Positions 15,399-24,317 of a stretch of DNA of 64,000 nucleotides are shown here, in pieces. This DNA is from Levilactobacillus yonginensis (lineage in GTDB: Bacteria; Bacillota; Bacilli; Lactobacillales; Lactobacillaceae): contig NZ_OZ061549.1 of the NCBI RefSeq assembly GCF_964065165.1, positions 2,232,001-2,296,000 on the forward strand, given 5' to 3'. The notes under the pieces were generated by a model. That model ran no database searches. It had not been told where the DNA came from and was given only the letters and a program-made list of their open reading frames with translations. Position 1 is the first letter of the stretch. Each line of letters starts with the position of its first letter. Both the position numbers and the translations under genes were made by a program.

Positions 15399-17126
15399 CT
15401 ATTTTACTAACTTAACAGCATGCTTGGTGTAAACAACGTGCCAGCCCTTTGGTAAGCCAGTGATGTGGGTAAACTTACCCTTGTGGCTACGGAAAGTCAT
15501 GATCTTGGCACCGTTCTTCAGACTACCAGCAGTTAACTTTAGCGTACCAGCTAACTTGGCGTTCTTCTTAATGGCTAAATGGGCGTTCTTAGCTAAGGAT
15601 AGTTGGCCACTCTTGGCTTGTTGGTAGCGTCCCTTGACGGTGACTTTTTGGGTGCTCAGTTGGAGTGAACCACGTTTGACCTGAACGTTTCCCTTACCAG
15701 TGGCGGTGGTGGAGGCCAGTTGTAACGTGCCACCTTTGACAGTTGCACCACCGGCATAGGTATTGTCCCCACTCAATTGGAGTAAACCACTACCAGCCTT
15801 GATCAATGAACCTTTACCAGAAATATCATTGCGCCAGTTATCTTGCGCGTTGAACCCACCCTTAGTAGCATCCATTTTAACCGTAACGGTATCGTTGAAC
15901 TTGCCATAGCCACTGGCGGCAGAGAAGAGGTCCAAACGGCCCCAGCCCTCCGCATCGTCCATCAGGGGATAACCAGAAGGCATGCCAGTCGTGAACAGAA
16001 CGTCGCGGCGTTGCGTGTCAGTCAGGTAAGGGAGTCGGGTTGAAAGTAAGGCTTCGGCCCCCTTAGGAACGTGCATATCAACGTTAGGATTCCCAATTTG
16101 TTTGAAGCCGTAGGTCATCCGGTAACGATAGTCCTCCCGGTTCTTTTGGTAGTTGGCAAAGTCGTCATGCGCTGATGAATCTTTGCTGCCAAGCAAAGCA
16201 TCGGAGTGAGCGGCATCATAAGCTTTTTTCATCATGTCCTGGTTACTGTGGTTATTCAAAGCTGAAGCGACGACAGCGCTCCCTGCCATCCGACCACCCA
16301 TAACTGCAAGTGGCGAGTGGCGTCCAGCAATAACCCGGTCAAGGCCAATCTCCGAAGAACGAGTGAGGAGTTCCTGGAATCTTTCAGGGAACGCGTAAGC
16401 CAGTGATAGTCCGTCTTCAAAACCAGTCGTCGTGTGGCCGCTCGCAAAGTCAAAATCAGTTGCGGGAGCTGCAGCCATAATCTTTGAAAGAGCCGGTAGA
16501 GGTTTAACTTCTGTGCTCCAACGATAAGGGCGCTTGTACCGAACGACACTTTTTACGATGCCGGTGTTGGAGTAGGCTGTGTATGAATTGTGGTTCATGA
16601 AGGCCACGATGGGTCCCAGTTTTGAGTTTTCATCGGCCCAATCAACGTGGACGTGCTTTTTGTTGACCGGATCAGGGGTGCTTGGCATTGATTGGAAAGG
16701 TGTTTGAGCGTTCGCATTTTTAATGAATGCTGGTGCGTAAGGCCCAAGTGCGTTGATAACACTGTAACGGAGGTCCCGCCGGTCAGTTAAGTATGACCGT
16801 TCCTCTTCGGCAGGGGTCCGCGTTTGCGTGATCTTAGCAGACTTATCGATATTTTCCTTCATCAAAGCTTTGTCGAGATTTTTCCCATCAGCATAGTAGT
16901 TAGAAAATTCGGAAAGCATGCCAATCATTGGATTGTTGGAGGCGGTCTTGTAGGTCGACACGTTTTGCTTATATGTATCCATAAAGTAACCGTACACGGC
17001 CCGTTGTGGCGCTAATTGTGCTGCGGTGCTGGCTTGGGCCACGTTAGTTGCCATGGGAAGAGTTACGGCGACCAATGAGAGAATGGTGGCAGCCCGCTTG
17101 GTCCAGGTACGTTGTCTAGTTTTCAT
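15399..17126 (-). CDS. Secreted PAP2 acid phosphatase with autotransporter-type repeats (copy 2)
   Basis: Also 575 residues, aligning end to end with the gene at 13430 without visible gaps and with most residues shared. It has the same signal peptide, phosphatase motifs (KRPYRW, FASGHTTTGFEDG, RVIAGRHSPLAV, again Ala where Asp is usual) and C-terminal repeats (KAGSGLLQLSGDNTYAGG, KGGTLQL). A separate terminator lies between the two copies, and the flanking sequence upstream of each start differs, so they may be expressed under different conditions. The tandem arrangement and the same Asp-to-Ala change in both copies point to duplication of an ancestor that already had the change. Copy 1 and copy 2 differ mainly in residues 33-175. 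Confidence 0.9.
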   Translation of the reverse strand: MKTRQRTWTKRAATILSLVAVTLPMATNVAQASTAAQLAPQRAVYGYFMDTYKQNVSTYKTASNNPMIGMLSEFSNYYADGKNLDKALMKENIDKSAKITQTRTPAEEERSYLTDRRDLRYSVINALGPYAPAFIKNANAQTPFQSMPSTPDPVNKKHVHVDWADENSKLGPIVAFMNHNSYTAYSNTGIVKSVVRYKRPYRWSTEVKPLPALSKIMAAAPATDFDFASGHTTTGFEDGLSLAYAFPERFQELLTRSSEIGLDRVIAGRHSPLAVMGGRMAGSAVVASALNNHSNQDMMKKAYDAAHSDALLGSKDSSAHDDFANYQKNREDYRYRMTYGFKQIGNPNVDMHVPKGAEALLSTRLPYLTDTQRRDVLFTTGMPSGYPLMDDAEGWGRLDLFSAASGYGKFNDTVTVKMDATKGGFNAQDNWRNDISGKGSLIKAGSGLLQLSGDNTYAGGATVKGGTLQLASTTATGKGNVQVKRGSLQLSTQKVTVKGRYQQAKSGQLSLAKNAHLAIKKNAKLAGTLKLTAGSLKNGAKIMTFRSHKGKFTHITGLPKGWHVVYTKHAVKLVK

Positions 17127-17372
17127 GAAAATTCCTGCCTTTCACGTTAGGAGATATGTTTTCATTCTTCGTTTCAAATATCATCATACCTGACTTGACC
17201 CATGATATGGGTGGCTTCATCAAACCTGTACGCGAACCATACCAAACCGATACACAATGGTGAATATCCTAATATTTAGTCATTACACGGCTAATAACAG
17301 CTTGCTTTCATTAATTTTCAAATAAAAAAGACCAGCTCGTTTTGAGGTAGGCCAATTGGATTATTAATGACT

Positions 17373-17687
17373 TTATTTTGAAATTAAGTGTTGTTGCCGC
17401 GCATAGGCTAAGAGCACCTTCAGTGCTTGAACGTTGGTTGAAGTGATGTAGAGCGCGAAGGACAGGTTGGCTTCATCCAGAAAGTAGGCAAAATCACGCT
17501 GACCCATCGCCATTTTGGTGGCTTGGTAGGTGTCGTTACGGATGATGCCCATGCGAGTACTCTTGAGAGTTAGGTAAGTGATTTCACGCTGATCGACGAC
17601 ATGGACTAAATCGGTGAGCAAAATGGCATGGCTTTCCCGCAAACCAGTTCGCAAGTTTTTTCCTGATAGTATTACGTAATTATGCAT
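17373..17687 (-). CDS. Small protein of unknown function downstream of HxlR regulator
   Basis: A 104-residue soluble protein starting MHNYVILSGKNLRTGLR; I chose ATG 17687 for the CAGGAGGC ribosome site 6-13 bases upstream. It has alternating short beta strands in the first 70 residues (LTDLVHVVDQREITYLTL) and a C-terminal helix. I do not recognise a domain; a compact PH-like or DUF fold is possible. It lies 41 bp downstream of the HxlR gene in the same direction and is probably co-transcribed with it. No signal peptide or membrane helix. Confidence 0.7.
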   Translation of the reverse strand: MHNYVILSGKNLRTGLRESHAILLTDLVHVVDQREITYLTLKSTRMGIIRNDTYQATKMAMGQRDFAYFLDEANLSFALYITSTNVQALKVLLAYARQQHLISK

Positions 17688-17728
17688 AGAAGCCTCCTGT
17701 GGCGGTAGTTTCAATTCGGAGACGGGGC

Positions 17729-18043
17729 TTAAATCTTCAATTCGTGTCGGAGGGTCGTATTTCCCCAGTCCTCCAGGGACGTCAGAATCTGATGAAACAT
17801 GACGCCACTGATTGTTAGACGGTAACTGTAGTCATTGTCAGGAATGGTTTCAATCAAGTTCCATTCTATCAATTTCTTTAACCGGAGGAGCAGGTTAAAC
17901 GTAGAGATTCCACGCACGGTGCGACGCAGTTCCATGAAGTCAGTCGGTTGCGCGTCGAGTTGGTACAAAATAAGTGCGTACCAGCGTTGATGCAGGATTT
18001 CCAGTCCCAACTCGCTGCCCAGATTAATATTGGTGAGTGCCAT
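17729..18043 (-). CDS. HxlR family winged-helix regulator
   Basis: A 104-residue DNA-binding protein. HQRWYALILYQLDAQPTDF followed by ELRRTVRGISTFNLLLRLKK is the HxlR helix-turn-helix (RW..LILYxL, F.ELRR...GIS...L..RLK), and YSYRLTISGVMFHQIL the wing and last helix, ending EDWGN as in typical HxlR proteins. It lacks the N-terminal Cys seen in redox-sensing members. AAGAAAGGA precedes the ATG. It heads a two-gene unit with the unknown protein at 17373; targets are not evident. Confidence 0.85.
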   Translation of the reverse strand: MALTNINLGSELGLEILHQRWYALILYQLDAQPTDFMELRRTVRGISTFNLLLRLKKLIEWNLIETIPDNDYSYRLTISGVMFHQILTSLEDWGNTTLRHELKI

Positions 18044-18226
18044 TTTATTGCGTCCTTTCTTACATTTTCAAAAAATTAAAGAGACGGTAGCTGAACCGCA
18101 ACCCAAATGTTTTGTGCGCTTAGCCAGTTTGATGACTGTGGTTGAGCGAGTTACGTGGGAAATCAGCTTAGCATTTAGTGGGCAACTTGTCCATAGAAAC
18201 CAGTTCATTACGATTTAGTGATAGAC

Positions 18227-18267
18227 AAAAAGATGGGTGAACCTTTGAAAGGATTCACTCATCTTTT
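18227..18267 (-). terminator. Terminator after the unanchored adhesin
   Basis: AAAAGATGGGTGAA...TTCACTCATCTTTT: a long imperfect stem. Read on the minus strand it ends in TTTTTG and follows the 18336 stop by ~70 bases. The rest of 18044-18335 shows no gene. Confidence 0.75.
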
Positions 18268-18335
18268 GCGTTATTTTAATAAAATTAGGGTGACAAATGA
18301 CTGTTGGATTTCGTTAGTAAGGGTAGCGGGTCATT

Positions 18336-19601
18336 TTACCACAGGCACCATTGCCAAGTGACACAGTGGTACCAGACAAATTGAAGCTTGACCTTATGAA
18401 AAGAAGGGCAGTAGCCCCAAGACTTCTTAGCGTTTGGTACTTGCAGCTTAACGGCAGGCATCTTATTGCTCAGCGTGAAGGTAAGGTGCCGGTTAGAGCG
18501 TTGATAGCCGCGTGGGGCTTTGGTTTCAACAAAGTAGTAACTGGCATACTTCAGGTTACCGACCTTGAGTTCGCCGCGCCAGTTAGTCGTGACGTCGCTC
18601 TTAATGAGCTTGCCGGTGGCCGTGTAGAGATTGAAGTGGGCGTTAGCTAAATGTCTGCAACCCCATTGATCCGTCTTGATCAACGTGACGGCGCCATTAG
18701 CAGCTTGTTCGTCGCCGTTGCCTTCACCATTACCTCCCCAGGCAATGGTACCGTGGACCGTTTTATTCAGAGCGGTGCTACCGTTCGTAGCGGTCAATGT
18801 GGCCGCGTTAGACCAGTGGCTATCACTAGGGACTCCAGTGAGACTAGTCTGGTAGTTCAGGTTGACCTTCTTATTGACGTGACCAAATTTCATGGTAATC
18901 GTGTTGCCGTTGACCGTGACGTCGGGTGCTGGGATGTTGCCGTCGACTTTGACGGAGCCAGGAACGTAAGTCTGGTCGCTACCCAAGGTATCAGTCAGCG
19001 TAACGTTCGTTAAGTCCTGGTTGTCAGGATTGAAGGCAATATTCCAGTTGGCCGTTGTTGGGTGGCCATCTTTAATTGTCGTATTCGTGAGCCAGCCGAC
19101 TTTATTAACGAACCAGTTGGTGTTACCAGTGTTGACGTGCTTCCCGTTTGCGGCGAGTTGTAAAGTACCTTGGCGGGCTGTGTTGTGAGTAACAAGGTAG
19201 TCATTGAACGTGATAGTCCCCGTCTGACTGCCCTTTTGGATGGTAAAGGTCCCAATTTTGGCCTGAGACTTAGCATCGGTCAAATCGAATGTGTAGTTGT
19301 AACTAGAGGCCACGTTGGCGGGCAGGGAGACCGTTGCCGTATCACCCTCAGCCAGTTTGGTTGTGTCGTTAATGGTCCATTTGTAATGAATCTGATAGGC
19401 ACTGTACTTGTCGAGGTTGCCGGTCGTAGATTGTGTGACACCTTGATCGTTCGTGATAGTGGCGTCCGCAGCGCCAAGACCATTGACCGAGACAGTGTTG
19501 GCACTAGCTTGTGAACGGCCGACAAAGAAGGTCAGTAACAGGCTAGCAATCAGCAGAAATACACGGCGCCAATTGCGGTTGGAAGAAGTATTGGTAAGCA
19601 T
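18336..19601 (-). CDS. Exported adhesin-like protein without LPxTG anchor
   Basis: A 421-residue exported protein. I chose ATG 19601 since AGGGA is ~9 bases away; the ATG three codons upstream abuts the ribosome site. After a signal peptide (cleaved near SQASA) come two Ig-like adhesin domains as in collagen/fibrinogen-binding MSCRAMMs: residues ~35-170 and ~180-290 (NVTLTDTLGSDQTYVPGSVK), then a Cna B/SpaA-like domain (GAVTLIKTDQ...AHFNLYTATGKLI...YYFVETKAPRGY). It is a paralogue of the LPQTG adhesin at 53190. Instead of an LPxTG tail it ends in an aromatic, Cys-bearing stretch (SWGYCPSFHKVKLQ...WYHCVTWQWCLW); four Cys in the last third are unusual for a lactobacillus exoprotein. Upstream are 21-bp-phased direct repeats. 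Confidence 0.85.
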   Translation of the reverse strand: MLTNTSSNRNWRRVFLLIASLLLTFFVGRSQASANTVSVNGLGAADATITNDQGVTQSTTGNLDKYSAYQIHYKWTINDTTKLAEGDTATVSLPANVASSYNYTFDLTDAKSQAKIGTFTIQKGSQTGTITFNDYLVTHNTARQGTLQLAANGKHVNTGNTNWFVNKVGWLTNTTIKDGHPTTANWNIAFNPDNQDLTNVTLTDTLGSDQTYVPGSVKVDGNIPAPDVTVNGNTITMKFGHVNKKVNLNYQTSLTGVPSDSHWSNAATLTATNGSTALNKTVHGTIAWGGNGEGNGDEQAANGAVTLIKTDQWGCRHLANAHFNLYTATGKLIKSDVTTNWRGELKVGNLKYASYYFVETKAPRGYQRSNRHLTFTLSNKMPAVKLQVPNAKKSWGYCPSFHKVKLQFVWYHCVTWQWCLW

Positions 19602-19712
19602 AGTTGTCATTCCCTGTTATGTAATTTTTAAAACTGTGATGGATGATCCAAAATTTTCGTGCACTGAAAATTCAGATCGGAAGTGATTTAATGGTATACC
19701 TATTACACATCT

Positions 19713-19748
19713 CAATTGAATTGTAACACAATCCAATTTAATTGTAAC
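19713..19748 (-). promoter_or_regulatory. 21-bp-phased direct repeats upstream of the adhesin
   Basis: CAATTGAATTGTAAC (19713-19727) and CAATTTAATTGTAAC (19734-19748) differ at one base and are spaced exactly 21 bp, two helical turns. On the gene's strand they read GTTACAATT. They lie ~115 bp upstream of the adhesin start. This phasing is characteristic of LytTR-type response-regulator sites. Function is inferred. The remainder of 19611-19977 shows no gene. Confidence 0.55.
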
Positions 19749-19977
19749 GGGGGTAATCTAACCATAACGTAAAATGTTTAGAAGTGTAGTGAAAAATAGA
19801 CTCTTTGACAATTGAATAGTAAGCTAGTTAATCGCTGATCTGGTAACTATCTAACTGGTTGGCGGATAATCAAGTTAACCGATTTTAGTTGATGGTTTTT
19901 TAACTGCGGAATGCCTAATGGGACAGCTAAATTTATTTTGATTAAGGTTTATAGAGTGTCCAGTAGGAGCGACTTAT

Positions 19978-20010
19978 TTGCTGTCAGCGCTTACAATCTA
20001 TGCTACGATG
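19978..20010 (+). promoter_or_regulatory. Promoter of alpha-galactosidase with cre site
   Basis: TGTCAGCGCTTACA (19982-19995) fits the cre consensus TGNNANCGNTNNCA at every fixed position. It overlaps a -35-like TTGCTG (19978) and lies just upstream of an extended -10 (TGCTACGAT). Binding of CcpA here would give glucose repression of the alpha-galactosidase. Confidence 0.75.
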
Positions 20011-20044
20011 GGCATGTAGGTAATTCAAGAAGGGAGTAGATCAG

Positions 20045-22267
20045 ATGTCAATCATCGTAAATCACCAACAGTTTCACTTGCAAACGGATCACAGCAGCTA
20101 CATATTTCACGTCATGGCCAATGGCGAATTGGGTCAACTCTATTATGGGCCACGGTTACACGATCAAGCGACGTATCCCGAATTGCTGGTTCGCGAACAC
20201 CATGAGGCGATGCCGGCTTGGCGATTGGATACACCTGACTTTCAGCCAGAAACGTTGAAACAAGAGTTTGCGGGTCTGGGTAAGGGTGACTACCGGGATC
20301 CTGCCTTTCAAATCACAGAACCAGATGGCAGTCGGATCAGCGAATTCAGCTACCAGGATTTTCGAATCGTTGATGGGAAGTCCCGACTGAGGGGCTTGCC
20401 ATCGACCTTCGACGATGAGCACGACGATGCGCAGACGCTGGTGATTTCACTGGTAGATGCTGTGACGCAAGTTGTGCTGGAGTTGAGCTATGCAGTTTTT
20501 CCGCATCAAGACGTGATTGTCCGGAGCGCTAAATTTCAGAATCAGGGCCAAGCAGCGGTTAAGCTAAACCGGGCGTTGAGTAGTCAGTTAGATTTGCCAG
20601 ATGCCGATTATGACTTACTCCAGTTCTCCGGAACTTGGACACGGGAACGGCATTTGGTCCGGACGCCGCTGCGAAGTGGTATTCAAAGCGTCGGGAGCCT
20701 GCGGGGGGCTTCCAGTCATCAACAGAACCCGGCCATGATTTTGGCCCGGCCACAGACCACGGATGATCAGGGGGCAGCCATGGGCTTCAACCTGGTCTAC
20801 TCTGGTAACTTTTTGGATCAAGTGGAAGTCGATGCGTTTAACACGGCAAGAGTTCTGGTTGGTATCAACCCAACGGAATTCGACTGGCAGTTGCCAGCGG
20901 GTCAGTCCTTCCAGACACCAGAAGCCGTATTGAGTTACACGGGAGACGGTTTGAACCAATTAAGTCAGCAGATGGGGGACTTCTATCAACATCACCTCGT
21001 TAACCCCCACTTTGCGCAACAGCAGCGCCCTGTCTTGGTAAATAACTGGGAAGGAACCTATTTTGATTTTAATGAAGATAAGTTGGTGGCCATTGCTGAG
21101 GATGCCCACGCGTTGGGCATTGAAATGTTTGTCCTCGATGACGGTTGGTTCGGCCATCGAGATGACGATACAACCTCGTTAGGTGATTGGGACGTCTATC
21201 AGGAGAAGCTTCCGAATGGGATGGCGCACCTGGCCGAGCGAGTTCACGGTTTGAAAATGCAGTTCGGTCTTTGGTTTGAACCGGAAATGATTTCTATCGA
21301 CAGTCAGCTATACCGGACCCATCCGGAATGGACGATTAAGACGCCTAAGCGCCAAATGACGCCAGGCCGGAACCAATTTGTCCTGGATATGGCCAATCCG
21401 GACGTCGTGGACTTTCTCTATGGCAAAATCAGTGGGTTGATTGAAACGGCCCACTTGGATTACATCAAATGGGACATGAACCGGAACATTACGGAGGCGT
21501 ACAGTCCGACGTTACCGGCAGATCAGCAAGGGGAGTTCCTTCACCGCTATATGTTAGGTGTTTACGACCTGTATGCTCGGTTGATTGCGGCTCACCCAAC
21601 CGTTCTGTTTGAATCCTGTGCTTCTGGTGGTGGTCGCTTTGACCTAGGGATGATGGCGTATGCACCGCAAGCCTGGACAAGTGATGACACGGATGCCGTC
21701 GAACGGTTGAAGATTCAATTTGGTACGTCCTACGGTTATCCGCAGGCGATGATGGGGGCACACGTTTCGGCGGTTCCCAATGACCAAACTGGGCGCATCA
21801 CGCCAATTGAGACCCGTGCGGCGGTGGCTTACTTTGGCGACCTAGGCTATGAGTTGGATGTGACAAAATGTTCTCCCGATGAGAAGGCGGCAATTAAGCA
21901 ACAAGTCACGTTCTACAAGGCCCACAGAGAGTTGTTCCAGCAAGGGAAGTTTTATCGCATTGACAATCCATTTACCGGGGATGGCAACGTGGGTAGCTGG
22001 CAGGTTGTTAGTGAGGATCAACGGCACGCCATTGCGGCACGTTATCAGATTCTCAACCATCCCAACCCAGCTTACACCCGCCTTTATCTGCGTGGATTGG
22101 CGCCAGATCAACGGTATCGCCTCAACGGCGGTCAACACATCTACTTTGGTGATGAGCTGATGCATGCTGGGGTTTTCGTACCACATTTGTTGGAGAGCAC
22201 ACAGGGGGTTGAGCAGTCAGCCGACTTTAGTGCCTTCTTAGTGGTCATCGACGCAGTGGAAGAGTGA
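20045..22267 (+). CDS. melA: Alpha-galactosidase, GH36
   Basis: A 740-residue cytoplasmic enzyme (no signal peptide) of glycoside hydrolase family 36. An N-terminal beta-supersandwich (1-~320) precedes the (beta/alpha)8 barrel: NNWEGTYFDFNEDK, VLDDGWFGHRDDD, GLWFEPEMIS, the nucleophile Asp in YIKWDMNR, ESCASGGGRFD and the acid/base Asp in SDDTDAVER. It releases galactose from melibiose, raffinose and stachyose, in keeping with a plant-associated habitat. AAGGGAG precedes the ATG, and the promoter carries a cre site. No transporter is adjacent, so sugar uptake must be encoded elsewhere. The symbol follows usage for the lactobacillus enzyme. Confidence 0.95.
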   Translation: MSIIVNHQQFHLQTDHSSYIFHVMANGELGQLYYGPRLHDQATYPELLVREHHEAMPAWRLDTPDFQPETLKQEFAGLGKGDYRDPAFQITEPDGSRISEFSYQDFRIVDGKSRLRGLPSTFDDEHDDAQTLVISLVDAVTQVVLELSYAVFPHQDVIVRSAKFQNQGQAAVKLNRALSSQLDLPDADYDLLQFSGTWTRERHLVRTPLRSGIQSVGSLRGASSHQQNPAMILARPQTTDDQGAAMGFNLVYSGNFLDQVEVDAFNTARVLVGINPTEFDWQLPAGQSFQTPEAVLSYTGDGLNQLSQQMGDFYQHHLVNPHFAQQQRPVLVNNWEGTYFDFNEDKLVAIAEDAHALGIEMFVLDDGWFGHRDDDTTSLGDWDVYQEKLPNGMAHLAERVHGLKMQFGLWFEPEMISIDSQLYRTHPEWTIKTPKRQMTPGRNQFVLDMANPDVVDFLYGKISGLIETAHLDYIKWDMNRNITEAYSPTLPADQQGEFLHRYMLGVYDLYARLIAAHPTVLFESCASGGGRFDLGMMAYAPQAWTSDDTDAVERLKIQFGTSYGYPQAMMGAHVSAVPNDQTGRITPIETRAAVAYFGDLGYELDVTKCSPDEKAAIKQQVTFYKAHRELFQQGKFYRIDNPFTGDGNVGSWQVVSEDQRHAIAARYQILNHPNPAYTRLYLRGLAPDQRYRLNGGQHIYFGDELMHAGVFVPHLLESTQGVEQSADFSAFLVVIDAVEE

Positions 22268-22317
22268 TTCGTACTGTATAATGGCTCTTAAATCTAAGGA
22301 TTTAGGAGGCCAGCAAC

Positions 22318-22956
22318 ATGAAAATATTAGTGACTGGGTTTGATCCTTTTAACGGTGAGCCGATGAATCCGTCCATTGAGGCAGTCAAACGACTACCGGA
22401 CACGATTGCTGACGCAGAAATTGTGAAGGTGACGGTGCCAACCATCTTTGTGCGAAGCGCGGCGTTAGTTCGGCAGGCAATTTTAGATGAGCAACCGGAT
22501 GTGGTGCTGAGCATTGGTCAGGCTGGTGGTCGGTCGGCCATCACGCCGGAGCTGGTGGCCATTAACCTGAACGATGCACAGGTCACGGATAATGCTGGGT
22601 TACAGCCGATGGATGAACCGATTCAACCAGATGGCCCCACGGCGTATTTCACGCAGTTACCCGTAAAGGAAATGGTTGACGCCATGCATGAGGTGGGGGT
22701 CCCCGCTGCAGTCTCAACGACGGCGGGCACGTTTGTTTGCAACCACTTGATGTATCAGGTGCAGTATCAACGGGCCAAGGAGTTTCCTTGGTTGGCGGCA
22801 GGTTTCATGCACATTCCTTATTTGCCGAGTCAGGTGGTTGATAAGCCCGGTGTGCCAGCAATGGCCTTGGCTGACGTGGTGCGGGGGATTACGGCGGCCA
22901 TCACGGCCCTGGTGAAGGGTATCAATGCGGTGGATGATGAGTCACCCGATGATTGA
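22318..22956 (+). CDS. pcp: Pyroglutamyl-peptidase I (pyrrolidone-carboxylate peptidase)
   Basis: A 212-residue cytoplasmic cysteine peptidase (C15). [19 protein letters not shown] is the family N-terminus; the catalytic triad is visible as Glu78 ([11 protein letters not shown]), Cys141 ([10 protein letters not shown]) and His165 ([11 protein letters not shown]). It removes N-terminal pyroglutamate from peptides. TTAGGAGG precedes the ATG, 50 bp after melA. The repeat-borne terminator at 22972 follows. Confidence 0.96.
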   Translation: MKILVTGFDPFNGEPMNPSIEAVKRLPDTIADAEIVKVTVPTIFVRSAALVRQAILDEQPDVVLSIGQAGGRSAITPELVAINLNDAQVTDNAGLQPMDEPIQPDGPTAYFTQLPVKEMVDAMHEVGVPAAVSTTAGTFVCNHLMYQVQYQRAKEFPWLAAGFMHIPYLPSQVVDKPGVPAMALADVVRGITAAITALVKGINAVDDESPDD

Positions 22957-22971
22957 AATGTAAAATTTATT

Positions 22972-23034
22972 GGGTTTGGGACAAAAGTCTCAAACCCTTT
23001 TTGTACTCCGAACATATATGGTCGAAACGTGCGC
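22972..23034 (-). repeat. Dispersed repeat, copy E (3' module, inverted) acting as pcp terminator
   Basis: Read on the minus strand: CACGTTTCGACCATATATG, TTCGGAGTAC, A5, then GGGTTTGAGAC/GTCCCAAACCC. On the plus strand the hairpin (22972-22997) is followed by T5 and so terminates pcp. Same family as copies A-D. Confidence 0.8.
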
Positions 23035-23141
23035 TAAAAGGTTGGGGGACCACACCGTTTTGATAGCGTTTGGGTACCGGAAATGAATGAAGTGTTTTAT
23101 AATTAATTTAATTATAAGAATCTGGAAATGGAGGAATTATT

Positions 23142-23792
23142 ATGCAGAAATATGCTGCAGAGTTTTTTGGAACTTTCATGCTGGTCTTCTTAGGGACTGG
23201 GGCAGTTACCGTTGCGGCGGGCAGTACCTTAACGATTGGACTAGCCTTTGGGTTAGCCATTACGGTGTCTGCGTACGCATTCGGCGGCATTTCTGGGGGT
23301 CATTTCAACCCGGCTGTGACGACAGCGATGTTGATCAACCGGCGAATTGGTGCCAAGGATGCCCTGGGTTACGTGGTAGCTCAGGTGCTGGGGGCGACGG
23401 TGGCTTCGGCGTTCATCAAACTGTTCGTTGGTGGCCTAGGCTTGGCAACGAATCAATTGGGCCAAACGGATTTCCCAAAGATTTCAACGGGACTAGCTTT
23501 CTTGGTTGAAACGTTGGTGACTTTCTTATTCCTACTGGTAATCTTGAACGTCACGAGTGACCGGCATGGTAATGGTGACTTTGCGGGTGTCACGATTGGG
23601 GTGACGCTGGCGTTCTTAATCATTGTGGCCTTGAACCTGACTGGTGGCTCCTTGAATCCAGCGCGGTCATTTGGACCAGCTATTTTTGCTGGTGGAAGTG
23701 CACTGTCACACCTGTGGTTGTACATTCTGGCACCAGAGGTTGGGGCTATCTTGGCGGCGTTCGTTGGCCGGTTAATGGGTAGCGAAGATTAA
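23142..23792 (+). CDS. MIP family aquaporin / small-solute channel
   Basis: A 216-residue membrane protein with six helices and the two NPA half-helices: GGHFNPAVTTA and GGSLNPARSFGPA. Loop lengths are short as in AqpZ-type water channels rather than glycerol facilitators, and the residue after the second NPA is Arg (selectivity filter). It should pass water, perhaps also small neutral solutes. A TATAAT box at ~23097 may be its promoter and AATGGAGGAA precedes the ATG. A bidirectional terminator follows. Confidence 0.93.
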   Translation: MQKYAAEFFGTFMLVFLGTGAVTVAAGSTLTIGLAFGLAITVSAYAFGGISGGHFNPAVTTAMLINRRIGAKDALGYVVAQVLGATVASAFIKLFVGGLGLATNQLGQTDFPKISTGLAFLVETLVTFLFLLVILNVTSDRHGNGDFAGVTIGVTLAFLIIVALNLTGGSLNPARSFGPAIFAGGSALSHLWLYILAPEVGAILAAFVGRLMGSED

Positions 23793-23803
23793 CTTAGAAA
23801 TTT

Positions 23804-23846
23804 AAAAAACTAGCTAGACTCGGATGAGGAGTCTAGCTAGTTTTTT
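23804..23846. terminator. Bidirectional terminator between aquaporin and DUF1801 gene
   Basis: AAAAAACTAGCTAGACTC, loop, GAGTCTAGCTAGTTTTTT: a perfect palindromic stem with A and T runs, between convergent genes. Confidence 0.95.
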
Positions 23847-23848
23847 GA

Positions 23849-24193
23849 TCAATCAGTGATTTCATGAACCCGAAAGGTAACGATTTGGGTGATCAGGTCA
23901 GTGGGGAGCGGTTGGTCGTAAGGCAGTTGGATGGCCCCCTTGGACGTGCGATAGGCTACTAACTCATTGGCAAAGTGAGCAATGGGTGATGGTGTGGGGT
24001 AGAGGCCCAGGTGATGTTTAGCAGCGGCGAAGTAAATGACAGGTTTGCCATCGATGTAGAAGGCGGGCATGCCGTAGCTGAATCGTTCGGTAGCAGTGGG
24101 GAGCAACGCTTGGAGCAGGTGATAGAGCTCAGTTAGTTGGGCTTGATGTTCTGGTGCGACTTTTTCGGTTAGATAGGCGGGGATGGGGGACAT
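23849..24193 (-). CDS. DUF1801 domain protein (YdhG/Fra-like)
   Basis: A 114-residue protein with the DUF1801 pattern: YLTEKVAPEHQAQLTELYHL, then RFSYGMPAFYIDGKPVIYFA and HHLGLYPTPSP, ending with KGAIQLPYDQPLPTDLI. The family includes the frataxin-like Fra of Bacillus subtilis, linked to iron and iron-sulfur supply, but most members are uncharacterised. No membrane segment. It is a single gene in convergent orientation to the aquaporin. Confidence 0.88.
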   Translation of the reverse strand: MSPIPAYLTEKVAPEHQAQLTELYHLLQALLPTATERFSYGMPAFYIDGKPVIYFAAAKHHLGLYPTPSPIAHFANELVAYRTSKGAIQLPYDQPLPTDLITQIVTFRVHEITD

Positions 24194-24317
24194 GGTGTGT
24201 GGGCTCCTTTTAGAGATTTAGGTAAGTTTATTATATCAAATTTACAGTTCGGGTATTTATGCGATTTATTAAAAGATAGTGCGACGGCGCATACAAATCT
24301 GTCCAAAAATGTTCTAA

